This document shows, piece after piece, positions 52,628 to 64,000 of a stretch of DNA of 64,000 nucleotides. The DNA lies in NCBI RefSeq assembly GCF_020085105.1, contig NC_058044.1:29082206-29146205 (forward strand), read 5' to 3'. The translations under genes and the position numbers were made by a program. Source of the DNA: Siniperca chuatsi. Taxonomy: Eukaryota; Chordata; Actinopteri; Centrarchiformes; Sinipercidae. Positions within the stretch are counted from its first letter, which is position 1. Each line of letters starts with the position of its first letter. Below the pieces are notes generated by a model. It saw nothing but the letters and a program-made list of their open reading frames with translations, had not been told where the DNA came from and did not search any database.

Positions 52628-54943
52628 TTTATCTCCTCATCTTTCCACCTTCCGTCCTGTCAAGGTTGAAAAGGGCTATTCTGTACTTTTTCTTTTCCCC
52701 CTTCTGCTACAATATCCAGTATGCGTGTGACATCATCTTAATGCTAAGTGCCCATAACCTACCCAATTAACATGTTAACAGTTAAAAATGTACATTAGCA
52801 TGTGTGTTAACAATTGTATGTCAACATGCTAATGCATGTAATATTTAGCACTTTAGCATGGGGACAACATGGTCTCTGCTTGATCTTCTTGATTTTTGCA
52901 AGTCTGTTCAATGATATCCTCTCTGCTGCCTCACTGGACCAATCAGCCACGATCAAAGTAGTCTGACTGCAGACCTGCACATTTCTGTCAACAGGATACC
53001 TTGATCCTGGGTTCAGTGGGATCAAACAGCTGGCGTGGTTCTCTCCAAGACATTCATGAAAAAAAACAAACACAAATTGATGATCCAGACATGCCGATGG
53101 ACTCCTACATGGGTATTTTACATAAAGTTATTTCTTTATTTCAGATTATCTGCCTCTTTATTAAACTTTTGGCTTGAGATATTGATGTTCTATTTTATAT
53201 TAGGTGATGCTTATGTAAGCAAATAAGGGTCATGTCTGCAGTTGTGTATCACCTTTTGTGTGCATGTGAAAAGAAATTGCGTGCACGTATCTGAATGTGT
53301 GGATTTTTAAAACAAAAAAAAAATTCTCACAAATTCCAGTTTGTGAATGTATAATAGTTTTGCAGCTGTAGAATATTTTGTACATGTGTGAAAAGACATC
53401 GCATATAGATTGTCATATGTGACTGACACTGTTGCAGGATACTCTGTTTCTGTTGGAGAGAAGAATAAAGCTCCTCTGTATTTCACGGGTGCACCAAGAT
53501 TTGAGCACATGGGACAGGTCATACTTTTCAGACAAAATGGCAAGATCTGGACTGCAGCCCAAAGATTAAATGGGGACCAGGTTGGTAACTGTCTTGAGAA
53601 AGTTTTCTGTAAAGTATGTTTTATCATACATATTCTAAACAGAAATGATGTCTTTATTGGGTGCTATGCTTAGCATGTTTAAACCTCAAACTGCCATTGC
53701 AAGTTAATGAAAGCCTTTTTGTTATGCCACCATTAGAGCTAGTGTCAATCAATTTTAGAACAGGCAGGTTTATTTTCATCTTTGAGATAACTTGCTCAGT
53801 AAAACCTAGAAACCCCTCTCATTTACATCTGATGTAAAAAGACTTATGGTTTTACTTTGCAAAGTTACTCAGATAAAAAAGTTAACCTGCTTCTTGGAAC
53901 AAGCTAGCCCTGATTGTATTTTTGCCTTGAAGAAATCAAGCCGGCTTCTTTGATAATTAGCTGCATTACATTTCCAGTACTTTGCATGATTGCACCTTTT
54001 ATGAAAATGTACAAAGGCATATTATTTCAGCGGTTGCAAAGAGGAAATCAGAGAACTTCCTTGCACTGACACTTAGTTTTGCTTGTAGAAAAAGTGTGAG
54101 AAAATTAAGAGCTGTTCGAAGCACAATAAACCTATCCTAACTTTACTTGTATTCATTCTGGTTTTTCAAAAATGGTTAAGGGAGTCATTTTTTTAAGTTG
54201 AATGCTATAAACTTCACTTTTCAGATTGGTTCCTACTTTGGTGCAGAGCTGTGCTCAGTAGATGTCAACTCCGATGGTAACACTGACTTCCTGCTGGTAG
54301 GAGCTCCACTGTTTTATCAGCCTCAGGAGAAGCGAGAAGGACAGATCTACGTCTTTACACTGACTGATGAGGTGGGCTGTGATAAAGGCTCAGATTCAGT
54401 GTGACACTATTTAAGCTCTCATGAGGCTAGTCTAGTGAGAGAAAATGAATGCATTTATTTTCTTAATTGATTAACTTATGTTCTTATTTTTCACAGATGC
54501 AACTGAAAAGTAAACTGAATGTGACTGCACCATCTATGGGGAGATTTGGCACCACCATATCCAGTCTTGCAGATCTGAATGGAGATGGACTCCGAGACAT
54601 TGCTGTTGGAGCCCCCCTTGAGGATGATAACCGGGGGGCTGTGTACATCTACCTTGGTGACAGAGACAGAGGGATATGCAGCTATTTCAGCCAGGTGAGA
54701 CAGAGAAAACCTGACACACTATCTTTTGTTTTGTTTTGCGATATTTTTAGGAAAAGACGTTGTTAGCCCTCTAGATGAAGAAAACAGCAACGGATTGGGT
54801 GAGTGGTCACTATGCTGGGAGCTGGCTAAAATATAAATGTACACATCAATCAGTAGTGTGTCAGGGCACCTCTGTGGATTAGGGGTTAAGACGTTGACCA
54901 TGAACCACAACATCCTTGGGTTGAGTTAGGCTGGGCACCTTTG

Positions 54944-54985
<42 letters not shown>

Positions 54986-57900
54986 TGTTTCCTCTCTACC
55001 ATTTCTGTCTAATAAACATAAAATATATATATTTTAAATTAATAGTGCATCAACATCACAAGGGTTAGACAAATGTGTTTGTTTGCCAATACATTAGACT
55101 AAAGCTGGCTGTTGAATAAAACCAAAAAGTCACCTTCTGAATGATATGACTTAGTAGATAACCTTTATCTGTCTCACCCTGAGCATCTACAAAATAACTA
55201 TTAACACACAGCATTTGTCTCCACCTCCTCTCTAATGAGTACCTTCTAATATGTGTGCAAATCATGCACTGTTTCAGTTGTCTTAACTTCTGTTATTCCA
55301 GAGAATCATGGGACAGAAAATAATACCTGAGCTGAGATTCTTTGGACAGGCCATTGATGGGGGTATTGATCTCGGAGAGGACGGACTCCCAGACATTGTG
55401 GTCGGATCACAGGGCATGGCTGTTGTCTTGAGGTATGGATACCATGTACATTAATTATGTAAAATTGCTGAATTGCTGTCTGAATGAAGAAGAGAACTGT
55501 CAAGCATCTCCTATACAACCTACTAAAATGGCTTCTGACAAACAAATTAATCTATGGCCAGAGCAAAGCCATGGAAGAGGGAGAATGGAAGTGAAATTGT
55601 AGACTTGTGTCTTGTTTACCCATCCTTTATGCCTTAGTATACAATCATCCTATAGAAAAGATCATGTGCAAAGTCTAATAGTCCATTTTTAATCATTTTG
55701 ATGAATGTCTTTCAGGTCCAGGCCCGTCTTTAATGTCACGGTACATCTGTCTTTTCAACCTAAGGACATAAGCACTGAGAAAATTGTCTGCCCGGGCACA
55801 GATAAAAATTTACCATTGGTTACTTTAACAGCCTGCTTTGAAATGGTAGAAACAACAAAGAGCAAAGCAGGTAGGGACCTGACCCATTAATGTGATTCAT
55901 TAACAGCCGCTGATATTGCTGATGTTTTAATCCTGCTGTATGCCTTTGCAGGGGCAATGAGCTCTGGATTGAACATCTCGTACACGCTCAATGTGGATCC
56001 GATGAGACAAACATATCGAGGTTTCTTCAGTAAAACTAACGAGAAAGCCAGGAATCTTACCAATACCTTTGAGATGATGGATAAAGACACATGCTTCAAC
56101 TACTCCATCTACATGCCAGTATGGAGATTATTAATCATATTCATCCTCACATAACTCTTTAACCTCTTTAACTATCTGTATATGAGCATCTGTACATTAA
56201 TAGATATCATCAATGTCTCTGTACCTCAGCTAGTTAATTCTAGATTTTTCAATTAACCTACACAAATCACTTACATACCCAAGAGAGTTTTATAAAGCAT
56301 GTCAAGTATACTGATTAACTTTTGTTGATTAGAATGATCAGCAGTTGTGGGCTATAGCCCAATATGTATGCTTTGGGCATGTGACCTGAGGGCTCTTTAT
56401 GCTACAGACTCATCCAAATTGTGCAGAGTTGTGTCCTCACGAACAAGAAATACTTACTTACTTTTAAATGTGACTTTGGACCTCTTCTTAGCCTTAAAGT
56501 TAAGATTTGGAATCAAAAATGAAAAGGTGCTGATGATTTCCAATAAAACATATATGCTTGTTATAAAGTATGGATATCTGCTGTACATTTTAGCTGATGT
56601 GTACTGGTCTTTTAAAAATCCTCACCAACCCACCTGCTATGAAGCAATACCTTTTCAGTTATATTATCAAATCTTAGCTTGTAAAACTGTAATTCTGATT
56701 TACTATTTAGCTTCATAACCAAAACTGTTATACTAATACTAATCCTAATACACTTATTCAGTGTTCAGTCTTTTAGTTTAATGTTTAAGCCAAACTTTCT
56801 AAAATGAAAAGTCTCTGCTTTTTGTCTGGGCTGTTTGAAAATGTCTTCAAGAATATGCAGATGACTCTTCTTTTTTCTTATAGAAATGTGTGAAAGACAC
56901 ATTGTCACCCATCGTCATCAAATTAAACTTTTCCCAAGAAGACAGTGACAGCGCAAGTGCCATCCTGAATGTGGAGAGCAAAAGGCAGGCTGTCGTTGAG
57001 GTATGTACAGCAGAAGGCAGGAAGTCACGTGAATTTATTGATTTTCTTTTTACATGTGAGACAAGACATTTGCATTTAGATAAAGAAAAGAATCAGAACT
57101 CAAAAGAGTTCTGCACACTACAAGGCACACATACTAGGATGTGAAATGGAATTCTGTTTTGAGGATGTGATGATGACTTTTATTAGTTTGTCTTTTGTAA
57201 CACTTGTGGGGATTTTACCTTTGACGCAAATTGCAAACACTGCCTTTAGGACACATTTGTTACTTAAGATCTGAATGAGCTGAAAAAGTGAAATTTTTAC
57301 CAGGACAACCAAAAACTTAATACTTTAGTATACTTGATATTTTTTTGGTCATAATATTGTCAAAGAATTTGTTCCTACTGAAGACACAAATACAAGACCA
57401 GTCACAAATACATATGAAATATAGCTGCAGGCGGCAATGTGTGGGTTCAAACCTCTTTGCGCTGACCACAAGAAATCAGGTCAATCGGCTAAAATTAAAT
57501 CCGCAGGTAGCCATGAGTGGGTATCAGCCTTCACAAAGCCTTCCTGAGCAAAGTCACTTCAGCTTGTTTAATTCTGTTTAAAGGAGTGAGACCAGTCAAA
57601 CACTTGTTTCATCATCATCAGTAGGCGATTTGTTAATTTTTAACAGGGTTGATGGCCCAATGGGAGCAACATCAAGTTGAAACAGAATCGACTTTTGGAG
57701 AAATTAAACCTGACGTCACACTGTGGTGACCAATCCGGAGTTCAGACCGCTCAAACTGCTCCATGGTCGGCCTGAAATATCACTAAAACCGGGTGCTAAC
57801 CAGGCGGAGTTCATAGACCAAACTATGAACACTCCCAGTTGTGTCCCCGCTTGGCTTATTTCATGTACCCAGCTTCGACGTCTGTGTCTCGCTTGCAGTC

Positions 57901-60900
57901 TATGCTGAAAAATAACAATACCAAGAAGCTTTCTTTGGTTTGTGTTCATTTGTTTGATAGGAAGGGCTGCACTGGTAGCGAGAATGCTGGCAAATCTGAG
58001 AAATAAAACATTATGTTCTGGTTGTTTCAGAGCAGTTATGTTGTAAAGCAAAAATAAACATGACAACCACACCAGAAACATCTCAAATGCACAGTAGGGC
58101 ACAGATTCTAGGGATTATTTTTATAACATCTTAGTTCTGATAGTAAGTTAGTTCAAATCACCTTAATATCAGCGTAGGAAAAATTAATCGTCGATCATCC
58201 CTTTAATCGTCAATATAGGATCCAATCGCCAATTGGCACACACCTATTTTTTGCCCATTGAACTTATTTTTAGGGGCATTTACTAAACTCTACTCTGAGA
58301 ACTACAGTCTATGCTGAGAACCGCAAGCAAAAAAAAATGATGAGCATTCAAGGGCACTTTTGCTCCAAGCTCTGTTAATATCTGACCCTGCCTCTGTCAT
58401 TCGGCTATGGCACTTTCTCTTTCCCCCCGTCTGCCGTAGAGAATATCGATAAATTGTTGAGAATTATTAAATTTTGACAGAGCTATTTTCTATTTTAACT
58501 GGAGCAGCTTTTCTAGCCTTTATGGCACTGGTTTAGCGGCCCAGGAACCTTACATCATCTCACATGATGCTACTCAGTCAATCAAGCCTACACACACACA
58601 GGGAGAGTAGAGTAATTTCACATGGCGTGCTCTAAAAAGAGAAAAGTAGACAGGGAAAACAGAGCTTTTAATCAAGAATGGACAGACTCTTACATGTTCA
58701 GTCTTCCCACAGGCAGTTCAAAACCAGTATGTCTCATTTGTTCCAAGAACGTGGTGATTATTAAAAGTGTCAATGTGAAGCACCACTATGAGACAAAGCA
58801 CAGAGCATCTATTGAGCAGGTTAACAAGGGAGACGGATTTTGGTCATTTTGCTAACAAGGGGCATGGCTTCCCCCTTCATCCCCCCTCAGATCGCCTATT
58901 GATCATCACAATGTATGTAGCACATCAATTATTGCGTACTCAAAGTTCCGCCATTTGTCCCCCCTTTATGGGATTTGAACGAAACTCTGTGTGTACATTC
59001 AGGAGATAGTGCTGGATGTCTCTAGTGAGTCTAGCAAATATGTGATAGGCCACACCCACTTGCACCAATCACTATGGCACAGATTTTCATTAATACTTGC
59101 CCCCAGAGCATGCACACCAAAATTGGTGGAATTCTGTCCACCAGGTTTTGAGGGACACGTTTTTGGCATTTGTGGCATCCCCTATGGGTCTGGCTCAAAA
59201 TGCTTTGGTATGCCTATTCCCAAAAACGGACTGAAAACATAATTTGTGATGATTGGACCAACCGTTAATGAGTTATGGCCAATTTCTGTTTAGTGAAGAT
59301 ACTTTGGTTTATGGCGGCCATATGTTTCGACCGATCTAGCTCATTTGTTATAGAAATGTGTATCTCAGTCCCACAATGCTGTATCTAAAATTTGGTGTTG
59401 GTAGACTCAAAATTCCGAAAATTATATTCATTTTACTGTTACTGTCACATTATGCAAATTAATGGTGGACTTTTATGGTCGCGGATTGAACCCTAATAAG
59501 ATACTGTATAGGCTTTTGCTACACAGGCAATACTTGTTACTCGAGCCTCTGTAAGGCTGTATTTAGGTTTAAATGCTGAAGTCAGCACACTAACATACTC
59601 ACAATGACAATAACATGCTGATGTTTAGCAGGTATAATGTTTACCATGTTCACCATCTTAGTTTAGCATTTGTGTAAGCATGGTAACATTTGCTAATTAG
59701 TACTAAAAACAAAGTACAGCTGAGGCTGATGGGAATGTCATTAGTTTTGCAGGTTTATGGTCCTATACCAAAGTATTGGGCAAACTTGGATTGGATGATG
59801 GTGCTAGATGAAATGTCAGGCGCTCATCAAAGTTATTGGTATTCATCTGGGGACATAAATGTATGTTGGTACCAAATTTCATGGCAATCCATCCAGTAGT
59901 AGACATTTCACTCTGAACCAAAAATGTCAACCTGCTGCTGGTGACACTAGATAAATAGTCAGGAGTCAGGAGAAAGTAATTTAAATTACTTCTATGATTA
60001 CCTTAAATATCTGTACAATATTTGTGAGAGAATTGTCGAGATATTTCAGTTGACCAACTAACATTACCAGCCAGCTTTTTGGCTGAAAACCAACACATTA
60101 ATTGTGGTGGTAGATGGAAAGTGCAAATCAGCTTGTCAGGTCATTCCTGTTATGTCTCAGTCATATCATCATCATCGCTGTCGTCGTCGTCATCATCATC
60201 ATCATCGGGGACCAATAATGCTGATTGAAAGCCCTGTTCTATTTGAATTTGCCTGGTTACAAAAGCTATATTGTTTGTCTATTGTGACCATTTGTTTCTG
60301 GTTTGCTATGTATTTTCAATCATTTTTTTAACAGGTTCCCTTTGAAAAGAAATGTAGAAAAAATGACACCTGTATTGCTGAACTTGAGGTGGATTTCAAC
60401 TTCATGTACGTATATCTGGCAAACACAACACAGCAACTGTAACATTAACATCATATGACCAAATGTAAGAAGTACTCTCTTTCTCTTAGGACCCAAACAT
60501 TATTGGTGACAGAAGATAACTACTTCAACCTGTTTGTAAAACTGTCCAATCATGGTGATGACTCATACAACACCAGCCTTACAATGCACTATCCTCCAGG
60601 CCTCTCCTTCGCCAGGATGACTTTAATAGAGGTAACTTAAAAATTCAATTTCTATATCATGTCCCACTCAGTGGCCACTTTATTATACACACCTCTACAT
60701 CTGCTTGTTAAAGGGGCACTCCATTGATTTTACATATCAAAGTCTGTTTACAGGTCTTGGGGAGTACCATGCATGTGTGAAAAAAGTTATATGAAGCATT
60801 TTGTGGCTCCAGAGGGAGCTACGCAAAGTCTGATAAATTACCTCAAGTGATGTCACTTGAGTCAGCATTGGTTGGGGCTGAAGACTACAAGTTTGAAAAT

Positions 60901-63885
60901 AAAACAAATGGGCGGGGTGTGGAGTTGGAAAGAAGTGAGCTTATCAGACCTCTGTAGCCCGCTCTTCATCTCTGCTTAAAGCTAGCAGCTTGAGGCTACA
61001 TTAGCCGCTACTAACATAACACATCCGAATCTCTGACCAAACTGTTGGTGGCCAAGTTGCATTGTGGGTAATGTAGGCGCTAGGTTTTGACAAGGAAGAA
61101 GAATGAGTGGAATAAAAAGGACTATATCTCTGGTTCTGCTATGTGGATTTTGATCCTGTCCAATGTTACAGTAGTGTAGAGTAGTGCTAAATTGCTGGAG
61201 TTCTCTTTTAATGCAACAACATCAGCCAATCATGTGACGCATAAAAGCATGCAGACTTTGTCAAGAGGTCTAGTTGTGCAGATAAAACATCAGAAGAGGC
61301 AATGAAAAGTGATCTAAGAGTAGAGGAAACAGAGCAGAAATGATTTGGAGGATTTAAAACCTAGCAAGATGTGTGGGTTGTCAGAGGCAGGAGTGTTATT
61401 AAATCACAAACTCAAACTCTGAGAACTAATGCTGTTTGAAATCACTCTTTCTTTAAACTTACCTGAAAGTTTAAACTTAAACTTACCTACTATATATATA
61501 TATATATATATTATAAGTACAGTCATGTTCCCGCAAATGTCATAGCATTTAATTCAATCTAAAAGCTTTTGTTCTAGAGGCTCTCAGTTCACACGTATTT
61601 CTGCATGTTTTTGTCTTAAAACAGGCGACAAGACCAACGCTCCACAGCTGTCATGATCTAGAAGGAGTACTTGACAAGACTATATGTGGTGTCAGCCTTC
61701 CTGTGTACCGCAGCAGATCATCTGTGAGTCATACTGCACCCAGACACCCTCACAACAGATGGAAGTGACATAAATCAAGAATTGTGACCAACTGCCAGAA
61801 ACTTTGACATTTACAACCTTGACAACTTCCCTCATGCATATATTTTCTCTTTCTCTACGAATCAAATCTAACATCATTGTCTTTTTTTCTGTGAAGGCAA
61901 CATTTAACATTTCTTTCTACATCCTAACTGAGTATAAGTGGAATGACACAATTTCGATGACCATTACTGGAGAAAGGTAGAGGCCTTCTCATACAATCCA
62001 ACACACAGAACAAAACCAAACATTTTCTCTGCATTTTAAAAATATTATTTACTACCATTGTATATTTCATGTTCAGTATTCACAAGAAATGCTTTTTACA
62101 TCCTCAGTGATAATGCAAACTTCACCAGGACCAATTCCCTGACCAAAAGCATCCCAGTACAATTTGAAATAAAAATGGCATCAACAGTGTAAGTGGCACT
62201 ATTGACATAAATGGTATTTTGTAACTGTATTCTTATATGTGCCTAGTCATTTTTATTATTTGAATCATTACATTTTTTTTCATCCAGTCAGTAGTTATCT
62301 TATCCCACAGCTACTTTCATATTGTGATCATCCTGTATTATTTTCAGAAATGAAGAAACCATCACCTATCTGAACTTCACAGCAGAGGATGCTGCACCTA
62401 AAAAAATGCTTAATACATATAAGGTGAGGCAATATTCACTCTGCTTTGTGCTCTGTTTCGGTCTTCACTAAATCCAGGGTGCGTTATCTGGCTCTTTAGT
62501 TGCTAAAAGCTCTACTATGTTTACTAGTTAGTGGTGGTGGGCAGGCAGTGTACAAAAACCAAAGTTTAACATGTTGTGTTTTTAGTTTTAGTATGGACTA
62601 AAGAAACATAATGTGCTACCTATTGAGCTTTAGAGGTGCTTGTAGAGTGGATTTTGTTACCTTTGGCCTCAGCCAGGCTAGCCATTTCCCCGTTTAAAGT
62701 GTTTATGCTAAGCTAAACTAACTGGCTGCTGGCTGTCAATCTTCTCATTTCCCCAAATGTCGAACTGTTCTTTTAAAGTGGACCAACTGTCTCTCACTAT
62801 TCGCAGATAGATAATCCTGGTTTGAAGCCTTTTCCTGTCAACGTGTCCCTGTTCTTCCCAACTAAACTGGAATATAACTTTGAAATGACGAACTATCAGG
62901 TCCTTGTCCAGCAGGTAACTTAGAGACTGCCAGAACACTACTACCTATACTTAAACTGCTGTTGTGTATGGAAATAGAAGTCCTTAATGTTTACCAATTA
63001 CTTTTTCATTTTTAAGAACAAAACACAATGCACAGAGGGTCCTGACATGAAATCTGAAGTAAGTGGAACATATTTTGTATCAAAATATTCTAAGTGAACG
63101 TGTCGTGAAATTACAAATCCCTTAATAAAATAAACTGTTGCTGTGTTACAGTACTGCTCAGCAGAAAAATACTGCAAAAGCATAGTGTGTGACAGTTTCA
63201 TCCTGGACAAACAATCAGCAACTGAGTTTGCATTGTTGGGAGAAGTAGAGTTTAGGGATCTCAAACAGTATGCAGCGGTACGTAATAACAACACACACAA
63301 ACAACATACAGACACAGACAGAATACACACCACACATACCATTGAAAGTGGTGAATATATCATTAATTGATATGCTCTTACTTTGCAGAATATTGCCTTT
63401 CTTAAACGATATACTGGAGACAGTGCAGAGGTTAAATTTAAAAGCTTTATACATGTTAGTTATGATAAGCAACAATATGTGCTGGATTCTCATAAACGAG
63501 AGGTATGTTGAAGTTTGATCACAGTAATACCATTTCAAAGATATTGCTGTTAATGCTTTTCAGTATACCTAATTTATCATATTTATTAACCACAGAATAA
63601 AGATGGTGTCAAGCAGGAGAAGTCTGATGAAAGTGGCTTGTGGAAAGACCTTGATCCAACAAATAAATGGGTACATTCAGTCTACACATGAACAGCCAAA
63701 ACTACTTTATCTGCAAGAAATTTTACATCTTCATTCAAATAAGTTTTGAAAACTTGTATTTTCTCTGCCCGCAGATTGAAGTTCGGGTTGAGATCATAAT
63801 CCTTCCAAATCGACAGCTGATCATTTTGACTGGAGTTGTAGTGGGATTATTGCTTCTGCTCATAATCACAGTCATCATGATTAAG
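47743..63885 (+). CDS. itgal: Leukocyte integrin alpha subunit with I domain (ITGAL-like), 30 exons, 3' end outside the window
   Basis: Cell-surface adhesion receptor chain expected to pair with beta-2. Exons: 47743-47800, 48806-48923, 49616-49707, 49882-49949, 50085-50199, 50347-50477, 50623-50765, 50998-51148, 51540-51675, 51786-51859, 52995-53112, 53438-53580, 54225-54371, 54497-54694, 55302-55432, 55716-55870, 55952-56118, 56884-57000, 60335-60405, 60490-60631, 61625-61723, 61897-61976, 62108-62188, 62348-62423, 62807-62914, 63017-63058, 63152-63277, 63389-63502, 63596-63670, 63775-63885: 1129 residues, frame kept throughout. Signal peptide (about 1-28), then propeller with FG-GAP metal loops DVNSDGNTD and DLNGDGLRD. 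The inserted I domain (about 151-337) has MIDAS residues DGSAS (164-168), Thr232 and Asp266, and the intrinsic-ligand Glu337. Leg domains and one membrane helix (about 1108-1128) follow. FAAVQFS..FDFSDY and DATKVL..ITDG favour ITGAL; ITGAM/X-type naming is possible. The cytoplasmic GFFKR exon lies beyond the edge. Confidence 0.92.
49330..49595 (+). mobile_element. LINE 3'-end fragment in integrin intron 2
   Basis: 'ggcagatggccgcccaccat', 'ctgcctgttaaaaggaagtt' and 'ttgccactgttgccaagtgc' match the 3' end of a common fish LINE, probably the same kind as 37060-38720. The terminal 'ggcgctatataaataaaatt' leads into ATTGA-like units. Only the tail is present. Confidence 0.7.
51915..52140 (+). repeat. 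tRNA-derived SINE, full-length reference copy
   Basis: The head carries A box 'gctgtagcggtagagcgggt' and B box 'ggttcgatcctgg'. The body includes 'gtgtccttgggcaagacact' and 'tgaatgtgtgtgaatgggg', and the tail 'ggcgctatacaagtacagtc'. It lies in the integrin intron just after the I domain exons. Relatives: 20045 (head), 35372-35590, 41435-41645. Confidence 0.85.
52580..52626. repeat. (TG)n microsatellite
   Basis: About 23 TG units lie in the integrin intron between 51860 and 52994. Confidence 0.95.
54867..55024 (+). repeat. tRNA-derived SINE with internal (TC)n
   Basis: The head 'ggattaggggttaagacgtt' ... 'catccttgggttgagttagg' shows degraded A and B boxes. The body holds (TC)n at 54949-54983 and ends 'ctgtctaataaacataaa'. 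Same family as 16562-16720. Confidence 0.7.
58622..58855 (+). pseudogene. N-terminal fragment of a hAT-like transposase (BED zinc finger)
   Basis: A 77-codon open frame starts [20 protein letters not shown]. It contains a zinc-finger-like VCLIC...HHYETKH arrangement (C-x2-C and H-x4-H), as in the N-termini of hAT-derived ZBED/GTF2IRD2-like proteins. The catalytic hAT region does not follow, so it is a fragment. It lies in sense orientation in the integrin intron. Confidence 0.7.
58860..59500. repeat. Unclassified dispersed fish repeat
   Basis: Phrases such as 'caccaaaattggtggaattc', 'accaaccgttaatgagttat' and 'tagctcatttgttatagaaa' are of a type I recognise as interspersed in fish introns. 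It may be the other part of the element that starts at about 57415. Class and ends are unknown. Confidence 0.4.
59600..59960. repeat. 'Ggcaatccatccagtagta' dispersed repeat
   Basis: 'aacatgctgatgtttagcag', 'tacagctgaggctgatggga' and 'atggcaatccatccagtagt' occur here. The last block and 'aaaatgtcaacc' match 44210-44520 in qprt intron 2. Confidence 0.6.
60667..61370 (+). mobile_element. Tc1-type relic interrupted by a TTAA MITE
   Basis: The left piece (60667-60711) begins 'cagtggccactttattatac' and stops at TTAA. The right piece (61208-61370) resumes with 'cagccaatcatgtgacgc' and 'gcatgcagactttgtcaaga', the sequence that follows in fish Tc1-type elements. The transposase itself is not readable. 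In the integrin intron after exon 20. Confidence 0.65.
60712..61207. mobile_element. TTAA-flanked MITE, second family
   Basis: 496 bases between TTAA (60708-60711) and TTAA (61208-61211). The left end AGGGGCACTCCATTGATTTT and the right end (inverse) AAGAGAACTCCAGCAATTTA form an imperfect inverted repeat. It contains 'ctctgtagcccgctcttcat' and 'cattgtgggtaatgtaggcg'. A decayed relative lies at 19550-19745. No coding frame, so non-autonomous. Confidence 0.78.
62515..62715 (-). repeat. Dispersed repeat shared with 42956-43145
   Basis: Inverse orientation of the qprt intron 1 copy: 'tattgagctttagaggtgct', 'gtggattttgttacctttgg' and 'cagccaggctagcc'. In the integrin intron between exons 24 and 25. 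Confidence 0.6.
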
Positions 63886-64000
63886 GTGAGAGTCAATTTC
63901 CAAATGATAGAGTTTCATTCCAAACCACAATCCTACCACATAAAATACAAGTTAAAGACTATCTTTATATTCAGAGCTGCTGCTTGAATAACGGAATTAA

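Larger units (their letters stand above)
57001..60334. other. Largest integrin intron, repeat-filled
   Basis: 3.3 kb between exons 18 and 19. It holds a repeat start at about 57415 ('aaatatagctgcaggcggca'), the BED-type transposase fragment (58622-58855), an adjoining repeat (58860-59500), the repeat shared with qprt intron 2 (59600-59960) and a CAT/CGT triplet patch (60165-60208). No integrin exon is missing across it: phases match. Confidence 0.6.

Overview
The window is vertebrate nuclear DNA, almost certainly from a ray-finned (teleost, probably percomorph) fish. Genes are split into many short exons with GT-AG introns, there are no operons, and the spacers carry fish-type repeats: L2-like LINEs, tRNA-derived SINEs, Tc1 relics, hAT and TTAA-flanked MITE-like elements, and many microsatellites. 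All gene models were built by eye by joining exons in phase. Every junction used keeps the reading frame, and family names rest on recognised protein motifs, not on a database search.

Layout, left to right. (1) 600-1800: decayed L2-type LINE. (2) 3668-5946 (+): alyref, mRNA export adaptor, six exons, complete. (3) 10785-17485 (+): arhgdia, Rho GDP-dissociation inhibitor alpha, five coding exons plus a likely non-coding first exon in a GC-rich promoter near 7120-7304. Its 3'UTR runs to about 19.27 kb. (4) 36570-21642 (-): a myosin phosphatase targeting subunit, best matched to ppp1r12c, 20 coding exons, complete and convergent with arhgdia. (5) 36.8-42.3 kb: gene-free spacer with nested retroelements, including a LINE split by a SINE and a second LINE split by a solo LTR, each with an intact target-site duplication. 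(6) 42576-46168 (+): qprt, quinolinate phosphoribosyltransferase, four coding exons, complete. (7) 47743-63885 (+): a leukocyte-type integrin alpha subunit with an inserted I (vWA) domain, closest to ITGAL, 30 exons, cut by the right edge just after the transmembrane exon.

The genes do not form one pathway: mRNA export, Rho cycling, myosin phosphatase (itself controlled by Rho kinase), NAD synthesis and leukocyte adhesion. alyref-arhgdia keeps the head-to-tail order known from human 17q25. I found no previously undescribed gene system. The most interesting material is the nested transposon stratigraphy, several MITE-like elements with readable ends and target duplications, microsatellites lying directly at splice sites, and a second Rho-kinase-type phosphosite in the ppp1r12c model.
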